Assembly: GCA_902793995.1 (NCBI GenBank)
Contig: CADBFP010000001.1
Span: forward strand, 1-64,000
Source of the DNA: an uncultured Lachnospiraceae bacterium
GTDB taxonomy: Bacteria > Bacillota > Clostridia > Lachnospirales > Lachnospiraceae
DNA length: 64,000 bases
Reading direction: 5' to 3'
Shown: piece after piece, positions 43,356 to 52,600 of the stretch
Layout: every line of letters begins with the position of its first letter
Position numbering within the stretch: the first letter of the stretch is position 1
Position numbers and translations under genes: made by a program
Notes under the pieces: generated by a model
Seen by the model: the letters and a program-made list of their open reading frames with translations, nothing else
The model's database searches: none
What the model was told of the DNA's origin: nothing

Positions 43356-44627
43356 GTGAAAAAGCAAATGATTGCCATGCTGCTGGCCGGCGGTCAGGGC
43401 AGCCGCCTGGGGGCGTTGACCCAGGGGATGGCCAAACCGGCGGTGGCTTTCGGCGGAAAGTACCGCATTATCGATTTTCCTTTGAGCAACTGCGTCAACT
43501 CCGGGGTGGACACGGTGGGGGTGCTGACCCAGTACCGGCCCCTGCAGCTCAACAGCCATATCGGCATCGGCATCCCCTGGGACCTGGATAAACAGGTGGG
43601 CGGGGTCACCATTTTGCCGCCTTACGAAAAAAGCGGAGACAGCGAATGGTACACCGGCACCGCCAATGCCATTTACCAGAACATGGAGTTCATGGAGCAG
43701 TATAATCCGGACTATGTGCTGATTCTGTCCGGGGATCATATTTATAAAATGGACTATGAGGATATGCTGACCCGCCACAGAAAAAGCGGGGCGGAGGCCA
43801 CCATTGCGGTGATGCCCGTGCCCTGGGAAGAGGCCAGCCGCTACGGGATTGTGGTGGCGGATGAGACGGGGCATATCAGGGAGTTTGAGGAAAAACCCGC
43901 CAATCCCCGGAGCAATCTGGCTTCCATGGGGATATATATTTTCAATTATGCTTCTCTGAAGGGGGCCTTGGAGGAACTCTCCCATGTGCCGGGCTGCGAT
44001 TTCGGCATGCATGTGATCCCCCATCTGTTCCGGAAGAATGACAATCTGTATACCTATGAATTCCACGGTTACTGGAAGGATGTGGGGACCTTAAGCACTT
44101 ACTGGGAAGCCAATATGGAATTGACGGATCTGGTGCCGGAGTTCAATCTGTATGAGGAATTCTGGCAGATTTATACCGCTTCCGAGGCCTATCCCCCCGC
44201 CTTTGTCAGCCGGGAGGCCACGGTGCAGTCCTCCGTAGTGGGAGACGGCTCCCAGGTGGAGGGCACGGTGCTTCATTCCGTGCTGGGCTCCAATGTGCAG
44301 ATCGGCCCCGGCGCCATGGTGCGGGATTCGGTGCTGATGAACGGCGTGGTGGTGGAAGCCGGCGCGGAGATAAGCCGCTGCATCCTGGCGGAGGGGGCCC
44401 GGATCGGCGCCGGCGCCAAGGTGGGAAGCGGCAGTTTTGCCCCTTCCCAGCTGGATCCCCGGGTGTATAACAGTGATATCACGGTAATCGGAGCCGGCAG
44501 CCGCGTCCCCGAAGGCGTGAGCGTGGGCCGGAATGTGGCCATCATAGGCAAAACGGAAGCGGCGGATTATCCGGAGGGACGGCTGGAATCCGGCGCCTAT
44601 ATCATCAAGAAAGGGGGCCGGGCATGA
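43356..44627 (+). CDS. glgC: glucose-1-phosphate adenylyltransferase, catalytic-type subunit
   Basis: This 423-residue protein makes ADP-glucose for glycogen synthesis. The nucleotide-binding start [13 protein letters not shown] is followed by [15 protein letters not shown]. Then come [10 protein letters not shown] and EFEEKP, both intact. The C-terminal third is a left-handed beta-helix of hexapeptide repeats. I choose the GTG at 43356: AGGAGG at 43343-43348 is 7 bases upstream and the family-conserved start follows. The upstream in-frame codons lack a ribosome site. It overlaps glgD by 4 bases, and the two form the Firmicutes-type GlgC/GlgD complex. Confidence 0.95.
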   Translation: MKKQMIAMLLAGGQGSRLGALTQGMAKPAVAFGGKYRIIDFPLSNCVNSGVDTVGVLTQYRPLQLNSHIGIGIPWDLDKQVGGVTILPPYEKSGDSEWYTGTANAIYQNMEFMEQYNPDYVLILSGDHIYKMDYEDMLTRHRKSGAEATIAVMPVPWEEASRYGIVVADETGHIREFEEKPANPRSNLASMGIYIFNYASLKGALEELSHVPGCDFGMHVIPHLFRKNDNLYTYEFHGYWKDVGTLSTYWEANMELTDLVPEFNLYEEFWQIYTASEAYPPAFVSREATVQSSVVGDGSQVEGTVLHSVLGSNVQIGPGAMVRDSVLMNGVVVEAGAEISRCILAEGARIGAGAKVGSGSFAPSQLDPRVYNSDITVIGAGSRVPEGVSVGRNVAIIGKTEAADYPEGRLESGAYIIKKGGRA

Positions 44628-45721
44628 AGGCAGTCGGCATTATTCTGGCAGGGGGCAACTCCGAGCGCCTGCAGGTATTAAGCAGCCGCCGGGCGGTGGC
44701 CGCCATGCCCTTGGCGGGCACCTATCGCAGCATCGATTTTGCTTTGAGCAATATGAGCAATTCCGGAGTGGGAACCGTGGCGGTAGTGACCCAGTACAGC
44801 TCCCGCTCCCTGAATTATCATTTAAGCTCCTCCAAATGGTGGGATTTCGGCCGCAAACAAGGAGGCCTGTATCTTCTGAACCCTACCATTACCCCGGAGA
44901 ATCAGAGCTGGTACGAAGGCACGGCGGACGCCCTTTTGCAGAATCTGGATTTTCTCACGGAGCGGCATGAACCCTATGTGGTGATCGCCTCCGGGGACGG
45001 GGTCTATAAAATGGACTACAACCGGGTGCTGGAGCATCATGTGGCCGCCGGGGCGGAAGTGACGGTGGTCTGCAAGGCGCTTTCCGGGGTGGACCGCAGC
45101 CGCTTCGGCCTGGTGCAGACAGACGGGACCGGGCGGATTATCGCCTGGGCGGAGAAGGACGGACAGGGACAGGCAGACGGCCTGGTGAACTGCGGCATTT
45201 ATGTGATCCGCCGGCGGCACCTGATTCAGCTGCTGGAAGAGTGCAAGCGTTCCGGAGGCAAGGATCTGGTGCGGGATGTGCTGATTCCCCACCTGGGAGG
45301 CAAGCGGATCATGTGCTACCGCCATGAGGCTTATTGGACCAATATCGCCTCGGTGGAGTCCTATTTCGCCTGCAACCGGGATATGCTGGATCCGGCCTTG
45401 CGGCGCTATTTCTTCGTGGAAGAGCCGGTGATTCATACCCGGGTGGATGATAACCCTCCCGCCAAGTTCAACGGCGTGGCCCAGGTATCCCATTCCCTGG
45501 TGGCCGGCGGCGCCATCGTCAACGGCACGGTGGAGGATTCGGTGCTCTTTAAGAAGGTTTATGTGGGAGACGGCAGCACGGTGAAAAACTGCATTCTCAT
45601 GAACAATGTGTATGTGGGAGACAATGTGTGGCTGGAAAACTGCATTGTGGAAACGAAAACGAAGATCGCGGACGGAACCCGCATGGTGGGGGATCCGGCG
45701 GATATTCCGGTGATCACCTGA
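44624..45721 (+). CDS. glgD: glucose-1-phosphate adenylyltransferase, GlgD regulatory-type subunit
   Basis: This 365-residue GlgC paralogue is the GlgD subunit of Firmicutes. It retains the fold, with [13 protein letters not shown] at the start, but the catalytic G-x-x-x-x-R-L and Lys patterns are altered compared with Glg[11 protein letters not shown] replaces SGDH. It is thought to modify kinetics and allostery of the heteromeric enzyme. It overlaps glgC by 4 bases, and its stop shares bases with the next start (TGATG). Confidence 0.93.
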   Translation: MKAVGIILAGGNSERLQVLSSRRAVAAMPLAGTYRSIDFALSNMSNSGVGTVAVVTQYSSRSLNYHLSSSKWWDFGRKQGGLYLLNPTITPENQSWYEGTADALLQNLDFLTERHEPYVVIASGDGVYKMDYNRVLEHHVAAGAEVTVVCKALSGVDRSRFGLVQTDGTGRIIAWAEKDGQGQADGLVNCGIYVIRRRHLIQLLEECKRSGGKDLVRDVLIPHLGGKRIMCYRHEAYWTNIASVESYFACNRDMLDPALRRYFFVEEPVIHTRVDDNPPAKFNGVAQVSHSLVAGGAIVNGTVEDSVLFKKVYVGDGSTVKNCILMNNVYVGDNVWLENCIVETKTKIADGTRMVGDPADIPVIT

Positions 45722-46107
45722 TGCCGGCCGGGACCCGAAAACAGCATCGGCAGGAAGAGGCCGTGGAGCTTTGCGGTTTTCTTCATGTGCATGAAGACCT
45801 GGTGCAGAAGGTAAGGAAATCCATGCCGCCGGAGGAGGATTTAAGCGCTCTGGCGGAGTTTTTCAAGGTTTTCTCCGATTCCACCCGGATCCGGATCCTG
45901 ACGGTGCTTTTGTGCGCGGAGACCTGTGTCTGCGATATTGCCCAGCTTTTGGGTATGGCCCAGCCGGCCATATCCCACCAGCTGCGGATCTTAAAACAAA
46001 TGAACCTGGTCCGGGCCAGACGGGAAGGCCGGACGGTTTTTTATTCCCTGGCGGACGATCATATCAAGTCCATCCTGAGCCAGGGGATGGAGCATGTGAG
46101 GGAGTAG
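45721..46107 (+). CDS. ArsR/SmtB-family metal-sensing repressor
   Basis: This 128-residue winged-helix protein carries both classical metal-site types. The alpha-3 pair is ETCVCD (Cys69, Cys71) with extra N-terminal candidates Cys18, His22 and His24. The alpha-5 site D-x-H-x10-H-x2-E is formed by Asp112, His114, His125 and Glu128. The DNA-recognition helix lies in GMAQPAISHQLRILKQ. It is translated from an ATG overlapping the glgD stop (TGATG), so it is co-expressed with glycogen genes. No metal transporter is next to it. Zinc, cadmium or cobalt are the likely ligands. The family is sure, the target is not known. Confidence 0.88.
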   Translation: MPAGTRKQHRQEEAVELCGFLHVHEDLVQKVRKSMPPEEDLSALAEFFKVFSDSTRIRILTVLLCAETCVCDIAQLLGMAQPAISHQLRILKQMNLVRARREGRTVFYSLADDHIKSILSQGMEHVRE

Positions 46108-46154
46108 GGATTAGGCAATAGGGATTAGGCCGTAGGGGCGATTATGAATCGCCC
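46105..46154. repeat. GGGATTAGG repeat followed by GTAGGGGCGATTATGAATCGCCC palindrome
   Basis: The first part (46105-46129) reads GTAGGGATTAGGCAATAGGG and onward, matching the stretch at 43257-43288. The second part (46132-46154) is a full copy of the AGGGGCGATT palindrome family. Both fill the gap between the ArsR gene and the aminopeptidase gene. Confidence 0.65.
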
Positions 46155-46196
46155 TGTCTGCCAGGATATAAAAATAACACATAAAGAGGAAAAAAC

Positions 46197-47999
46197 ATGA
46201 ACGCATCAACCCCCAAACAGGAGATTTTAACAGCCCTGCGGCAGAAAATGCAGGAAGCCGGCATCGACTTTTATGTAATCCCCTCCGGGGATTTCCATGG
46301 CTCGGAGTATCTGAGCAATCACTTCCGCACCATCTGCTTTGTCAGCGGCTTTACCGGCTCCGCCGGCACCCTGGTGATTTCCCGGGAGGAGGCCTGGCTT
46401 TGGACCGACGGCCGCTATTTCATCCAGGCGGAGCGGCAGATAGCCGGCAGCGGCTTCGGCTTAATGCGTATGGCCCAGGCCGGGGTTCCCACGGTGGAGG
46501 AGTATCTGAAGGATAAGATGGCGCCGGGCCAGACCCTGGGCTTTGACGGCCGGGTGGTGACCGCCAAGCTGGTGGCCGGATGGGAGAAGGTCCTGGCAGA
46601 AAAGGGGGTCAAATTGGCTCCGGGCCGGGATCTGGCGGGAGAGCTTTGGGAAGACAGAACGCCCCAGGATTTCCACGATGCCTTTATCCTGAAGGAATGG
46701 TATACGGGCAAGTCCGCGGCGGATAAAATGAAAGAGGTCCGGGAAGAGATGGTAAGGCTGCAGGCGGATGTGTATTGCCTGACTTCGCTGGACGATATTG
46801 CCTGGCTCCTGAATATCCGGGGGGCGGACCTGCCCAATACCCCGGTGGTTTTCGGTTTTGTGATGATGACGGCGGAGCAGTGCACCTTCTATTGCCGGCA
46901 GGCGGCCTTGAACGATACGGTGAAAGAGTATCTGAAGGGCCAGGGGGTGGAGCTGGCGGAGTACGAAGCTTTCTGGCAGGCGGCAGGCGCTGTGCCCGCC
47001 GGGAAGACGCTGCTCTTTGATCCCATGAAGACGGCTTACCGCCTGAAGGCGGATCTGCCGGAAGGGGTGAAGCAGGCAGAGGCGACCAACCCCACCGCGT
47101 TGATGAAGTGCCTGAAGAATCCGGTGGAGCAGGAGGCCCTTCGGGAGTCTCACCGGAAAGACGGCATTGCCATGGTGAAATGGCTGTACTGGCTGTATCA
47201 CCAGGACAATGTAGAGGCCTTAAGCGAGATCGATGTGAGTGATTATCTGGAGAAATGCCGCCGGGAGGCCGGGGCTTTCGGTCTTTCCTTTGATACCATA
47301 GCCGCCATGGGGCCCAACGCCGCCATGATGCATTACAAGGCCACCCCGGAAGGGGCTGCCCGGCTGAAAAAGGAAGGATTCCTGCTGGTGGATTCCGGCG
47401 GACAGTACAAGGAGGGCACCACGGATATCACCCGGACCATGGCCATGGGACCCCTGACGGAGGATCAGAAGCGGCATTATACCGCCGTATTAAGGAGTAT
47501 GCTGCGGCTGGGTTCCGCCAAGTTCCTCAAGGGCTGCACCTGCTATTTCCTGGACATTCTGGCCCGGGGGCCGGTCTGGGATATGGGTATCGATTACCGC
47601 TGCGGCACCGGCCACGGCATCGGTTTTGTGCTGAATGTGCATGAGGGGCCCAACCGCTTCAACTGGAACAAGCCTTTAAGCCTGGACGGCCTGGTGGAGC
47701 TGAAAGCGGGCATGGTGACCACGGACGAGCCGGGGGTTTATATCGAGGGCTCCCATGGCATCCGGATTGAAAACGAGCTGCTTTGCGTGGAACTGGAGAA
47801 TAACGAATACGGCCAGTTTATGGGCTTTGAGCATCTGACCCTGTGCCCCATCGATCTGACAGCGGTGATTTGGGAGGAAGTGGGACCCCAGGAGCGGCGG
47901 GCCTTAAATGAATATCACGCCATGGTGTACGAGCGCTTAAAGGACGGCTTAAGCGAGGCGGAGGCTGCCTGGCTGAAGGAAGTTACCAAGGCCGTGTAA
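46197..47999 (+). CDS. Xaa-Pro aminopeptidase (M24B family)
   Basis: This 600-residue enzyme removes N-terminal residues before proline. It has the three-domain layout of cytosolic aminopeptidase P: two related N-terminal domains (GDFHGSEYLSNHF and FTGSAGTLV in the first) and a catalytic 'pita-bread' domain. All five metal ligands can be placed: Asp399 and Asp410 (VDSGG and TTDIT), His473 (GTGHGIG), Glu511 (TDEPGVY) and Glu527 (ENELL). There is no signal peptide. The length matches the eukaryotic APP1-like form. It is followed by a strong bidirectional terminator. Confidence 0.93.
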   Translation: MNASTPKQEILTALRQKMQEAGIDFYVIPSGDFHGSEYLSNHFRTICFVSGFTGSAGTLVISREEAWLWTDGRYFIQAERQIAGSGFGLMRMAQAGVPTVEEYLKDKMAPGQTLGFDGRVVTAKLVAGWEKVLAEKGVKLAPGRDLAGELWEDRTPQDFHDAFILKEWYTGKSAADKMKEVREEMVRLQADVYCLTSLDDIAWLLNIRGADLPNTPVVFGFVMMTAEQCTFYCRQAALNDTVKEYLKGQGVELAEYEAFWQAAGAVPAGKTLLFDPMKTAYRLKADLPEGVKQAEATNPTALMKCLKNPVEQEALRESHRKDGIAMVKWLYWLYHQDNVEALSEIDVSDYLEKCRREAGAFGLSFDTIAAMGPNAAMMHYKATPEGAARLKKEGFLLVDSGGQYKEGTTDITRTMAMGPLTEDQKRHYTAVLRSMLRLGSAKFLKGCTCYFLDILARGPVWDMGIDYRCGTGHGIGFVLNVHEGPNRFNWNKPLSLDGLVELKAGMVTTDEPGVYIEGSHGIRIENELLCVELENNEYGQFMGFEHLTLCPIDLTAVIWEEVGPQERRALNEYHAMVYERLKDGLSEAEAAWLKEVTKAV

Positions 48000-48022
48000 A
48001 AGCCTGCGAAGTCATAGCGATC

Positions 48023-48051
48023 AAAAAACGGGACGCAGGTCCCGTTTTTTT
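48023..48051. terminator. bidirectional rho-independent terminator
   Basis: AAAAAACGGGAC (48023-48034) and GTCCCGTTTTTT (48039-48050) form a perfect 12-bp palindrome with a GCAG loop. A/T runs on both sides make it work for the aminopeptidase gene and the convergent lipoprotein gene. Confidence 0.9.
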
Positions 48052-48076
48052 GGTGCGCATGGCAGGGAATACGAAC

Positions 48077-49099
48077 TTATTTTTCTCCCGGCAGCGGCAG
48101 GGAAGTAAAGGCGCTCTTTACGGAAAACTTCTTGGCCGCCTTCTGCCATTCCACGAAAACCTTGTCAAAATGGGCTTCCTTCTGCTCGCTTTCCAGCTTT
48201 GCCCGGACATTCTTGGCGGCAATGGGGTCATCGGCGGAGACGCAGAGCACCACATAATAGACAGGGGTGCTGGCGCCGCTGGAGCTGTCCGTGGTGGTAT
48301 CCATAAACTGCTTCACCTGGCCGTCCTCCATGTATTGGCCGGTGGTGAAAAGCTGGGAAGTGTCATCCGTGCTGCTCCGGCGGAAGGACTGGGTTTGGAA
48401 ATTCAGTTCACTGAAGGTTTTGGTAAGCTCCTCAAAGCTCTTGCCGGTGCTCAATTCTCTTTCCAGCAGGTCTGCGAGATCTTTGCCGCTGATTTCCGTT
48501 TCGCCGTCTTTGGTCTTGCTTTCGTCATTCACACGGAAAAACTTCAGGGTGAAGCTCTTGCATTCTTCATCCGCCACGGAAGTGGCGGCCTGCTCCCGTA
48601 CGCCATGCCAGACCTTTAAGGCCTTGGTGCGGTTGATGAGAGACTGCTTTAAGGATTCGTCGCTGTAATTGCCGATGACGGACTCACTGAAAAGGGCGGT
48701 GCCGTAGTTGGATTTCATGTCTGCGATAGCCTTGTCGATTTTGGCCAGATCCTCGTCGCTGAGCTCCGTATTGTACTCGGAGGCGTGATCCAGCAGGATG
48801 TTCATCTGGCGGATTTCCGCCATCACATCTTCCTTCAGGCTGTCCGCAAAAGTCTGGGCCCGGCGGCCGCTTTCGGCAGTCCAGAAATCAATGCCGTAAT
48901 ACTGGGCATAAAGCTGTTCGTACATGCTGTAGCTGGCTTCTCCGGCCCGGAGCCAGAAATTGGCTTCATCCAGGTAGATGGTGCGGTCTCCGTAGGTGGC
49001 GGCGACGGTTTTGCCATAGTTGTTTTTGTTGGCGCCGCAGCCCGCCAGCAGGAAGAGGATCGCCAGCAGAAGGGCCAGCATGGGTTTTATTCTTTTCAT
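48077..49099 (-). CDS. PrsA/SurA-like lipoprotein (putative foldase)
   Basis: This 340-residue lipoprotein has a signal peptide ending LLAGC (Cys21). The N-terminal region after it (GKTVAATYGDRTIYLDEANFW) resembles the SurA/PrsA chaperone start. A helical middle and a lysine/glutamate-rich C-terminal part (AKNVRAKLESEQKEAHFDKV) follow. A clear parvulin PPIase core was not recognised, so catalytic isomerase activity is uncertain. I use the ATG at 49099, preceded by GGAGG. The likely role is folding of exported proteins outside the membrane. It diverges from the giant adhesin, which would need such help, across a long regulatory gap. Confidence 0.7.
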   Translation of the reverse strand: MKRIKPMLALLLAILFLLAGCGANKNNYGKTVAATYGDRTIYLDEANFWLRAGEASYSMYEQLYAQYYGIDFWTAESGRRAQTFADSLKEDVMAEIRQMNILLDHASEYNTELSDEDLAKIDKAIADMKSNYGTALFSESVIGNYSDESLKQSLINRTKALKVWHGVREQAATSVADEECKSFTLKFFRVNDESKTKDGETEISGKDLADLLERELSTGKSFEELTKTFSELNFQTQSFRRSSTDDTSQLFTTGQYMEDGQVKQFMDTTTDSSSGASTPVYYVVLCVSADDPIAAKNVRAKLESEQKEAHFDKVFVEWQKAAKKFSVKSAFTSLPLPGEK

Positions 49100-49146
49100 A
49101 AGTGGAAAACCTCCGTGTTTCCTTGGTTCTTTGCACAAGCCGTTTT

Positions 49147-49175
49147 ATTATAGAGCCTTTCCCGGGAAACTGCAA
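49147..49175 (-). promoter_or_regulatory. promoter of the PrsA-like lipoprotein gene
   Basis: On the minus strand TTGCAG (49175-49170) and TATAAT (49152-49147) are 17 bases apart; the -10 is a perfect consensus. The predicted start lies about 40 bases before the ATG. Confidence 0.8.
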
Positions 49176-49548
49176 GTTATTTTTGGGGGCCGCGAGGCGT
49201 TTTCTCTATCTGCAAGAATTTTTTAAAATATTTTCTAAAAAACCCCGTTTTTGTAACCCTTTTGTAACCTTTGCTTTCGTAGAATGAGGCCAAAGGTACA
49301 AAACACAGGGAAAATATCCCGAAAACAGCATCACCCGAAAGAAAAGAAAAAAGAAAGGTCATGAAGACGACTCTAAATATTATAGAAGAAAGAGAGTCGG
49401 AAATCGACAAAAAATAGACAAAGAAAAACAAGCCATCTCGAGGAACTATTGTCCTTCCCTATCCATAGGCCCTGCTTGGGAAAATTAAGCCAAGCAGGGG
49501 CTTTTTTTTAGATGATTAGTTTTGCAGGCCGAATACTTTAGAATCTAC
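49176..49548. other. intergenic region with direct repeats and a possible small RNA or micro-ORF
   Basis: No ordinary gene is seen. It contains two direct TTTTGTAACC copies (49249-49258 and 49260-49269, 11-base period, about one helical turn). An A-rich stretch and an 18-codon frame starting at 49361 (MKTTLNIIEERESEIDKK) follow; this frame has a poorly spaced AAAGG before it and a GACTCT/AGAGTC hairpin within. A strong terminator lies at 49469-49509. As the terminator faces the plus strand with no gene before it, a small transcript ending there is likely. Confidence 0.4.
49469..49509 (+). terminator. strong terminator without an obvious upstream gene
   Basis: GCCCTGCTTGG (49469-49479) pairs with CCAAGCAGGGGC (49490-49501) and is followed by eight T. 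It lies just upstream of the adhesin promoter, so it must end a short plus-strand transcript or act as an insulator. Confidence 0.8.
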
Positions 49549-49577
49549 TTGACTAAATTCATACAGTATGGTAAATT
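49549..49577 (+). promoter_or_regulatory. promoter of the giant surface protein gene
   Basis: TTGACT (49549-49554) and TAAATT (49572-49577) are separated by 17 bases. The predicted start leaves a leader of about 60 bases with a GGGAGGGACAAG ribosome region before the ATG at 49645. Confidence 0.6.
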
Positions 49578-49644
49578 ATCGACACCATATGCTAGTACGG
49601 ATTAGTGGCTGATGCTGGCAAGTATTGTTCTTGGGAGGGACAAG

Positions 49645-52600
49645 ATGAAGAAGCTGCGTAGCGTGTTAAGTATCGTGCTTGTTATCGCTATGGTGTTGAG
49701 TTTGCTGCCCCATTCGGTGCCGCGCACTCATGCCGAAGGACAACGCATGGAAGTGACCATCCAGAAGTATGGTTACGAAACGGTCGGGGGAGAAAAGAAG
49801 ATGACCGTTCCGCATCTGCCCGGGGCCTATCTGCAGGTTCAGGACAGCAAGGGAAACAAGGTTTACCCTACGGATGCGGAGTTTTTTATCTCCGGAGAAT
49901 CTCCCAAAGTTATTGAACTGCCTCCGGGGCAGTATCAATTAGTAGAACTCTCTGCGCCGGACGGCTACATCGGAACAAGCCAGCCGGTGCCTTTTACCGT
50001 TAAAGAGGGGACTGTCACCAAGTATGACCGCCAGAAGGTCTATACCGGCAAAACCATGACGGTGAGCGAGGCCCAGTACACCATGGCCAAGGGAACCTCT
50101 CCTTTTGCCGTGATGGACGGCAATAATCTCGTCGGGGTGGCTTCCTGCATCCGGCCCGACAGATGGGCACCGGAAGGCAAGGGATCTGCTTCTTACCACT
50201 ATGTGTCAGAAGCGCAATATACGAATCTGGATCAGGCTCAAAAAGATAAAATCAAGCGTATTATTTACAAGCTGACGAAAGACAGTGCAGAAGCCTACAA
50301 TATTCTGGGGTCCGCTTCTTTTGCCAAGGGCGGTCTTTATCTGGCGGCCCGCGTGGCTATTGAAGATATTGCCCTGAAGCCGGGCATGAAGCGCATTATC
50401 CCTAAACCGGATATGTCGGATAACAATACATTCGGAAGATTGAACGCAGTTTATAACTACTTTATGAATGTGGTGGCTGCGGACGTTTCCATTGCCATCG
50501 GGGGCTGGCAGCTGGTGATTTTCCAGACCACCGAAGAATATCAGGACTTCGTTGTGTTCGAGCTGGAAGAGAAGAATCCGGTCAAGGTTTCCCTGGGGAA
50601 TGAAAAAGGTTCTAATACCCCTACCCCGGACAGCGTAACCCTGCCGGTGGAACTGTCCCTGAGCTCTTCCAAGACCTTAAACGGCGGAACCCTCGCCGCC
50701 GGTCAGTTTACCTTCCATTTGACGGACGGTCTGGGCAACTGGCTGCAGACAGCCACCAATGATGCCCAGGGAAAAATCAGCTTCAACAAGCTCAGTTTCA
50801 ATCAGCCCGGAAACTATACTTATAAAATTAAGGAAGCAAAAGGTGACGACAGCAGCATCACCTACGATGAAAGCATCAAGTCCTTTACCGTTACGGTAGA
50901 AAAGCAGGGCAGCAGCCTGGTGATCACCAAGGTGAGCGGCGATGCCACCGTGACCTCCCAGGGGAATGCGGCGGCTCCCGTGCCCGGCCAGTCCGGCATC
51001 GGCCATTCCGCCCCCGGCTCTTACAGCTTTGTCAATATCGGCGACAGCCAGGCCTACACCCTGACCATTGACGGCACAGTGTGGAATGCTTTCTGCCTGG
51101 ATCATTTCCGTGATGATGCCAGAGGGGCTACCTACCGTCTGAGTTCCACCCTGGATCAGGCCTACGGCGCGGCTACTGCCGAGAAGATCAAAGGCATTCT
51201 GTATTATGGTTATCCCATGGACGGCTCCGGGGAAATCATGCAGGCCATCTACAATATGGGCTATACCGGCGAGAAGGCCAAGGCCTTCTTCAGCTATGCC
51301 ACCAACTACGCCATCTGGAAAGCCACCGAGACCATTGTGGATGCCAGCGGCGACTTTAAGCGCGAAGTGGTACAGATCGGCAATATGATTCTGGCCAAGG
51401 GCAAAGCCCCCAGCCATCTGAACATTGCCGGCTATGTTTACACCTCCGGCAATCTGCAGCCCCTGCTGATTTACACCATGGCCGGGGCCAACGGCATTAC
51501 GGGCATTGCCGCCGGCAGCTTTGTGAACAATTATTATAAGCCTGAAACCGTAGAAGTGAAGGGCGTTAAGACTTGGGTGGATGACAACAACCAGAATAAC
51601 AGCCGTCCCATGGGCATTACCGTGCGTCTGTATGCCAACAATGTGGAAGTGGCTTCCAAGTCGGTGACTGCGGCGGAGGGCTGGGCCTACAGCTTCAGCA
51701 ACCTGGCCAAGTATGACGAGAACGGCCGCGCCATTGTCTATTCCATTTCGGAAGATGCAGTGCCCGGATACAGCACGGTGATTGACGGATATAATGTCAT
51801 CAATATCAAAAAGCCGGAGGAAGTGACCCCGAAATTCAAGGCGGGGGAGATCCCGGCCGAACTGACCCTCCGTCTGTCCAAATCCCTGGAAGGAGCGGAT
51901 ATCAATTCCGCTGCCTACCGGAACGCCTTTGAATTTGTGATTGAAGGCTCCTATGGCGCTCCCCTGCCCGGCGCAACCCGGGTGCGGAATGAAGGCGCTT
52001 CCGTTTCCTTTGGCAAAATCTGGTTCACCAAGGCCGGAACCTACACCTACACCGTAAAGGAAGTGGCCGGAAACGAGAGCGGCATGAGCTACTCCACCGA
52101 AACCAAGACCTTTACCGTGACGGTGGAAGCCAGAAAGCTGGGCCCCAACACCCGCTTTGTCATTACCAACATTGATACAAACGGCCAGGTAACGCCCGCC
52201 TATTCCTATGTGGGGGATTTCCCGGCTGTGAACATGCCTACTTCCGGAACCGGCACCAGCCTTTCCAACGGCGGCGGCTCCCACGGCAGCCACTTCCTGC
52301 TCCAGTCCGGCGGCACCAGTTACATTGCCTTCTGCCTGGATCACAACCGCAATTATCCCGGCAGCAGCCTGTACTATACCCAGACCAACTCGGAACGGGA
52401 CGTGCAGTCCAAAGAAGCCATTCTGAAGGGCATCGGTTATTACGGCTATCCTTATGACGGATCCGGCACCATGCTGCAATACGCCGCCAACCAGAACCGG
52501 TATTACCTGGGATCTTACGAAAACGCCCACCTGAGCGATGAGCGTCTGCTTCAGTATGCTACCAACAACGCTGTCTGGATGACCATGGATCCCAATTATC

